In this document: piece by piece, positions 37,871 to 41,627 of the stretch | Layout: every line of letters starts with the position of its first letter | Position numbering within the stretch: position 1 is the first letter of the stretch | NCBI RefSeq assembly: GCF_001942255.1 | Contig: NZ_MKKC01000092.1 | Span: forward strand, 1-41,627 | Reading direction: 5' to 3' | Source: Nocardiopsis sp. CNR-923 | GTDB taxonomy: Bacteria; Actinomycetota; Actinomycetes; Streptosporangiales; Streptosporangiaceae | DNA: 41,627 nucleotides | Notes under the pieces: model-generated | Told to the model about the DNA's origin: nothing | The model's database searches: none | What the model saw: the letters and a program-made list of their open reading frames with translations, nothing else | Made by a program: the position numbers and the translations under genes

Positions 37871-38739
37871 TCACCGTGGAGAGGAGGTCCTCCCGTCGCG
37901 GTCGTCGTCGCCGCGGGTCGGGTACAGCACCGTCAGAACCGCGGCCGCGCCCAGCAGCACGGCGGCGAACACCGCCGGGGTCGCCATCGCCTCCACCAGG
38001 CGCACGGGCACCACAACCGAGGCCAGGTTGAACAGCGCGTGCAGCGCGACCACCGGCCAGAGCCTGCCCACGTGCTCGTAGACGAAGGCCAACAGCACCC
38101 CCAACGGCAGTGCCACGGCGACCTGCACGAGGTTTCCGTGCAACGCGGCGAACACCGCCGAGCTGACCAGCGCCGAAGCCAGCACCGGCCAGCGGCGCCG
38201 CAGCAGCGGGTGAATCAGGCCACGCATGAGGGCTTCCTCGCCTGCTGGGGCGGCCACGAGCAGGGCGAAGAGCAGCAGCGCCACCGGCGCCGCGTTCTGG
38301 GCGCTCTGCGCGGTGTCGAAGGCGGACGAGCCGAGCGCGGAGTGGAGCCATACGGCCAGTGACTGGCCCCCGAGGAAGCACAGCACCAGGCCGACGAGGA
38401 CGAACACCCAGAACCGGGTCTCCTTCGCCTGCTCCGAGACGGGTCGCGACGACCACGCGCCGAAGGCCCAACGCCGCCAGACCACGACCGCGCCGAACAC
38501 CACGGGACCCGAGACCGCCGCGCCGAGCACCGCCGAACCCGCGAGCAGCCCCACCGTCAACGTCACGGCGACGTAGAGGAGCAGCCCGACAGCGCACTGG
38601 GCGATGATCGCCCACCAGGAGCGGGATCGCCACCGCGGGCGCTCGCCGGACCCTCGGGGATCGGGCTCGCGGCGCTGCGGTTCAGGCGTTCGACCAGCAG
38701 GCGGATCGCGTCACCGACAAGGGGTCTTCGGTTCGCCAC
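37871..38739 (-). CDS. CPBP-family intramembrane metalloprotease (reconstructed over one frameshift)
   Basis: An integral membrane protein of the CPBP/Abi (Rce1-like) family. The three signature motifs are present: APAGEEALMRGL (EExxxR), FAALHGN (FxxxH) and LHALFN (HxxxN/B). About eight helices surround them. The start is GTG 38739 (VANRRPLVGDAIRLLVERLN) with GGAGG upstream. A one-base loss at about 38644 separates this N-terminus from RPRWRSRSWWAIIAQCAVGL; without it the downstream frame has no good start before GTG 38566. The full length is then about 289 residues. It is convergent with the DUF418 gene. These proteins often act in prenyl-protein processing or bacteriocin self-immunity; the substrate here is unknown. 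Confidence 0.85.
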
Positions 38740-39028
38740 GACAGTCGGTCCTCCACTTGCCGGTACTTCCGTCGGCTGGTCGGGTCGCGCTTGCGCGGCT
38801 GTTCGGTACCGGCGCGGCCGCGCACGGGGGCGCAACACAGACTGCCATCCCGCGGCCGTGGCCGGGTTCCCGACACCTCACTCGTCTGCCCGGATGCCAT
38901 GATGGCTCCATTCTTTCGCTCGCGGGGTGAATGTTCTGGTTTCCTCCTCTCGATGGGGAGCACGCCACGACGGCACGGCGCACAACCGTCCTGTCGCAGC
39001 ACACGTGGAAGAGCACAGGGGGAAGGCG

Positions 39029-39729
39029 ATGGCGGGCATGGGCGGCGAGACGGACCAGTGCTCGGACCAGGACTCGCAGGAGAAGGACGTAGCGGGTCCC
39101 GAGGACCGTGCACCGGAGGACGACACCGGCCAAACCGCGGAACTGGCCGAGGACCTGGCGCCCACGCGGCTGCCCGCGCTCGCCGCGGTGCTGGCCTTCC
39201 TCGTCCCGCCGGTAGGGGCGGCGCTGGGCCACGTCGCGGTGCGGCGCACCTACTGGCGACGCGGCCTGTCGCGGCTGGCGATCGCGGCAGGGTGGACGAT
39301 GACGGCGTTGAGCGCCAGCGGGGTGCTCCTCTATCTGGGCTACCAGGACCAGGTGGCGCGAGCTGAGGCGCTGGCGGCAGCGAGGAGCAGGCCCAGGAGC
39401 AGATCCGCCAGGCGATCGCCAACAGCCTCAGTTACGGGCACGTCGACGAGGAGTTCTGCCAGACGCTGACCGAGGTCGCCGAGGTCTCTCCCCCCACCGA
39501 GTTCGTCACCAGCCAGGAGCAGATCAGCGATGCGATGGTTGAGGGCTACGGGACGCTGGCGGGAACCGACACCCCGAACGCACAGGTCTACGACGACTAC
39601 GCGCAGTACCTGGTCTCGTTCGCCGACCACGACGTGGACGAACACGTCGCCCGAGCGGAGGCGCTCCAGCAGGCGGTCAACGAGGACGTGCTGGCGTGCC
39701 TGCCCCTCGTGGACGAGACCCTGGAGTAG
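39029..39729 (+). CDS. Two-helix membrane protein with extracytoplasmic domain (reconstructed over one frameshift)
   Basis: About 233 residues. An acidic N-terminus (DQCSDQDSQEKDVAGPED) precedes two helices (LPALAAVLAFLVPPVGAALG and LAIAAGWTMTALSASGVLLY) in a DUF4190-like arrangement with GHVAVRRTYWRRG between them. A helical outer domain follows (EEQAQEQIRQAIANSLSYGH, EEFCQTLTEVAE) ending LACLPLVDETLE. One base is lost at about 39378; restoring it joins the two halves. GGGGGAAGG lies before ATG 39029. Divergent from the CPBP gene. Function is unknown. Confidence 0.75.
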
Positions 39730-40420
39730 GCCCCGCGAACGAGGAAGCACACGAGCGACACGGTTCGCACGCGCACGCCCAGCCCCGGCACGAACGGCCA
39801 GACCGGGCGTCCTGCTCGGCATGGGCCGCCCCCCAGCCTCGTTCAGGTTCACGCCCGCGACAGCACAGGCCTGCGCGCCTGCTTGGAGACCGTTCCCGGC
39901 CACAGAGCTGTCCGCGCTGCGCGGTCCAGCGTCCGCGCACCGCTCCACGAGGTGCGAGCCCGTCTCCGCCCAGCTCGGGTCCGTGCCCCACGGAGGTGGT
40001 GGCCCGCCTCCCCGTCCCCAGGAGGGGCCGCCCGTCTCACCCTGGAGTGCGACGGCGCGGAGGTCCTGGGTCTGGTGGTAGAGACCGTCCATCAGAAGTG
40101 TCACACCCCGGTCCCCCGGCAGTCGGCAACGGACGACGGGGTCGCGCACGGATGCCACAGGTCGGCCACCTCACTGAGAGCGGGTCGACACGGGCGATAC
40201 CACCCTGTCGGGACCGTTCCCACAGCCCGTCCGGCCCCAGTCGCTCCACCATCGACACCGGCCTTCCTCTTGACCGTCACACGATGGCTCGCCTTGTCGC
40301 TATAGCCCTGCAGGTCAGATCACTGATCCGGGAGTTACACCACTCCAAGGGACATGACCTCGCGCTGGTCCCGGACTTTCCACCCGGACGATCCAGGACG
40401 ACTACGAACCAGACGCCCTC
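39730..40420. other. Gene-poor stretch, no supported gene
   Basis: The roughly 690 bp between two small membrane-protein genes hold only long frames without consistent third-position bias. AT-richer sequence near 40270-40400 (from cttgaccgtcacacgatgg) could be old IS or gene debris, but no family can be named. No RNA gene, strong repeat or terminator is seen. Confidence 0.35.
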
Positions 40421-40708
40421 TCAGGCGTTCTCGTCGAAGATGAAAAGGAGAAGTCCCAGGTGCGGTATGGCGACTGCGGCGGCGGCCACGAGGTAACCGC
40501 CCCAGTCAATGCCCAGCGGGTCGTTGATCATGGCGACCAGACGGTCGTAGCCCGGTCTGACCGCCTCCGTCAGCGGATCGGTCAGGCCGGAGAGGAACAG
40601 TAGCCAGAACAGGCCCCAGATCATCGCCACGGCGATACAGGCGCCGAGGAGGCGGCGCAGGTTGAGCGAACGCCGACTGGGTGTCCTGGTCACTCGATTG
40701 CGGGACAT
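40421..40708 (-). CDS. Small membrane protein, 95 aa
   Basis: A basic N-terminus (MSRNRVTRTPSRRSLNLRRL) precedes two helices: LLGACIAVAMIWGLFWLLFL, and WGGYLVAAAAVAIPHLGLLL followed by FIFDENA. Between them is a short loop with LTEAVRPGYDRLV. GGAGGAAA lies ideally before ATG 40708. No family is recognised. Size and topology would fit a small transporter-associated or holin-like protein, but nothing specific supports either. Confidence 0.75.
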   Translation of the reverse strand: MSRNRVTRTPSRRSLNLRRLLGACIAVAMIWGLFWLLFLSGLTDPLTEAVRPGYDRLVAMINDPLGIDWGGYLVAAAAVAIPHLGLLLFIFDENA

Positions 40709-40914
40709 GGTTTCCTCCGTAGGATTTGAGTTGGTCCGGGAGCGCCGAGTATGACTGGTGGATCCTCGTCTTCAGTTTTGCGGGTACTGAGCTGTTTTCA
40801 TCCTGGAGGCGTAGGTCACAACCTGGTGGCAGCTGTCCGGAACCGCCCCCGACAGCAAGAAGCCCCTGGTAATTGGCTTAACAACCACGAGAACCCGCCA
40901 CACCAGAGGCTCTG
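40709..40914. other. Non-coding stretch leading into an IS fragment
   Basis: No gene is supported. The last part (about 40860-40914) reads like the non-coding left end of an insertion sequence in front of the transposase fragment. Exact IS ends cannot be set. Confidence 0.3.
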
Positions 40915-40980
40915 ATGCGGTTCTACCGTGCCGCGCTGCCCCTGTCACGCCGGACCCTGAACCACACGGCCGGGATCAGC
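40915..40980 (+). pseudogene. 5' fragment of an IS transposase
   Basis: From ATG 40915 the frame reads MRFYRAALPLSRRTLNHTAG. This strongly resembles the N-terminus of actinobacterial IS transposases that begin LFYRAALPLS followed by a short helix. Similarity stops after about 21 residues, so only the start remains. It is not clearly part of the same IS as the fragment at 3-89. Confidence 0.5.
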
Positions 40981-41040
40981 CGTGCTTGTACTTCAGCTAC
41001 GCGAGGCAGGACGAAAAAGGCTCACCACGGGTTTACACAG

Positions 41041-41070
41041 CGGCTACCCACCCGATCCGATGGGTAGCCG
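41041..41070 (-). terminator. Intrinsic-type hairpin after the zeta-like remnant
   Basis: A perfect 10-bp stem (cggctaccca / tgggtagccg) with a 10-nt loop begins 13 bp beyond the stop codon at 41083 of the minus-strand remnant. No long T tract follows, which is common in high-GC terminators. Confidence 0.6.
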
Positions 41071-41082
41071 CCCAAGGGCTGA

Positions 41083-41500
41083 TCAGAACTCGATGCCGCG
41101 GTCACTGCCGCTGTCTGGTGAGCTACTGCTCGGGTCCGGTGTACTTCCAGTTTTCTGCAAGCGCGTGCCGGACGGGACAATTCCGCGTTGAGCAATGCGC
41201 GCGGCTCTGGACGCCGCACCGACCTTGGCGGGTTCCGTTGCCGCAGTCGTGTTCTGGAGCTGCTCCTGGAGCGCCGCACCGATCGTCCTGTGCGGCCCGG
41301 ACGCCGTGGGCGCCGCCACCGTGGTTCCTCTACGCCGCAGGTCCTGGTGATCCCACCCCGAGAGCGTCGGTTACCCTTTCCTGAGTCGCCGTCTTTCCTG
41401 CGCCCTGTTGACCCGCGATGATGATGAACTTTGGTTTCTCACCGTCCGAACGAACAGGAACATCACCGGGAACGAGAGCCCGAATGAGCCTGTTTTTGTT
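41083..41500 (-). pseudogene. Decayed zeta-toxin-like kinase gene
   Basis: One minus-strand frame (41330-41500) reads RLIRALVPGDVPVRSDGEKP then FIIIAGQQGAGKTATQERV. That is the zeta-toxin N-terminal layout with P-loop GQQGAGKT. It stops at TAG 41330-41332, and a second frame (41083-41319) gives a tail with AASRAARIAQRGIVPSGTRL before its stop. Full zeta proteins are about 280 residues or more, so the catalytic core after the P-loop is missing and the frame is broken. Joining the two frames as one former gene is inferred from position and the terminator beyond it. No intact start codon is visible. Confidence 0.55.
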
Positions 41501-41552
41501 CTACTCGACCCGAGCGGCGCCCCGAGGGTCACTGAGGTGATCCCAGCGAGTT

Positions 41553-41627
41553 CTATGTCAGGCGCCCGTGTTCGACGTGTGTGAGAACGAGGGCGGCTCT
41601 GGCGATGTCCCCGATCTTGCTGGGGCT
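41553..41627 (-). CDS. C-terminal end of an unknown protein (cut by window)
   Basis: A minus-strand frame enters from the right edge and stops at TAG 41553-41555, giving SPSKIGDIARAALVLTHVEH then GRLT. It reads like real protein and lies directly upstream of the zeta-like remnant in the same direction. It could therefore be the former antitoxin-position gene of that pair. Too short to assign. Confidence 0.45.
   Translation of the reverse strand, partial: SPSKIGDIARAALVLTHVEHGRLT

Noticed and set aside
38563..38838. Separate small minus-strand gene
   Set aside because: Its first part is the true N-terminus of the CPBP protease gene before the frameshift. The remainder is an out-of-frame continuation.
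39340..40158. Minus-strand frame of 272 codons
   Set aside because: It overlaps the well-supported membrane protein at 39029-39729 and its remaining part has poor third-position bias and no motif.
40250..40430. Possible transposase-like fragment (plus strand, around MARLVAIALQVRSLI)
   Set aside because: Too short and without a recognisable family signature. Left as unexplained sequence.
1..41627. tRNA, rRNA and CRISPR arrays
   Set aside because: No cloverleaf-like sequence, rRNA segment or regularly spaced repeat was recognised on either strand by reading.

Overview
The window is high-GC DNA with strong G/C third-position bias, GTG starts and GGAGG-type ribosome binding sites. This points to an actinomycete, probably Nocardiopsaceae- or Streptomyces-like, although the genus cannot be fixed from sequence alone. 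It is accessory DNA: IS remnants, duplicated and decayed genes, toxin-type enzymes, and a long one-directional type IV secretion (T4SS) operon.

Left part (1-8.5 kb): the end of an IS5-like transposase cuts into a duplicate of a gene whose intact copy lies at 7635-8204. Between them, on the plus strand, is a very large multidomain protein: zeta-toxin kinase, GT4 glycosyltransferase, Nudix, kinase-like, ADP-ribosyltransferase-like and nucleotidyltransferase-like regions. It is split by one apparent base deletion at about 5726. A strong bidirectional terminator at 8512-8549 separates this part from the next.

Centre (8.6-35.2 kb): about 18 genes, all on the minus strand and read from 35.2 kb down to 8.6 kb, encode a Gram-positive T4SS. 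In transcription order: PrgI/VirB3-like protein with an extra domain, VirB4-like ATPase, VirB6-like channel protein, VirB2-like pilin candidate, anchored protein, VirB1-like wall hydrolase, four single-pass coiled-coil proteins (VirB8-like candidates), two proteins of unknown function, a Clp/HSP100-like AAA+ ATPase, an acidic coiled-coil tail-anchored protein, VirD4/TraG coupling protein, three small or unknown proteins, and an HU protein. Two features are unusual. The VirB4-like protein has lost recognisable Walker A and B motifs. The Clp-like ATPase keeps both Walker sets but lacks the pore-loop segments of true unfoldases. No relaxase is present in the window.

Right part (35.2-41.6 kb): duplicated lipoproteins, a DUF418 membrane protein, a CPBP protease, small membrane proteins, a second IS fragment, and a decayed zeta-toxin gene at the edge. 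Zeta-type sequences therefore flank the T4SS on both sides.

Twelve single G or C deletions, each in a short G/C run, break otherwise intact genes. This looks more like consensus indel error than decay, so the affected genes are annotated here as single reconstructed reading frames.
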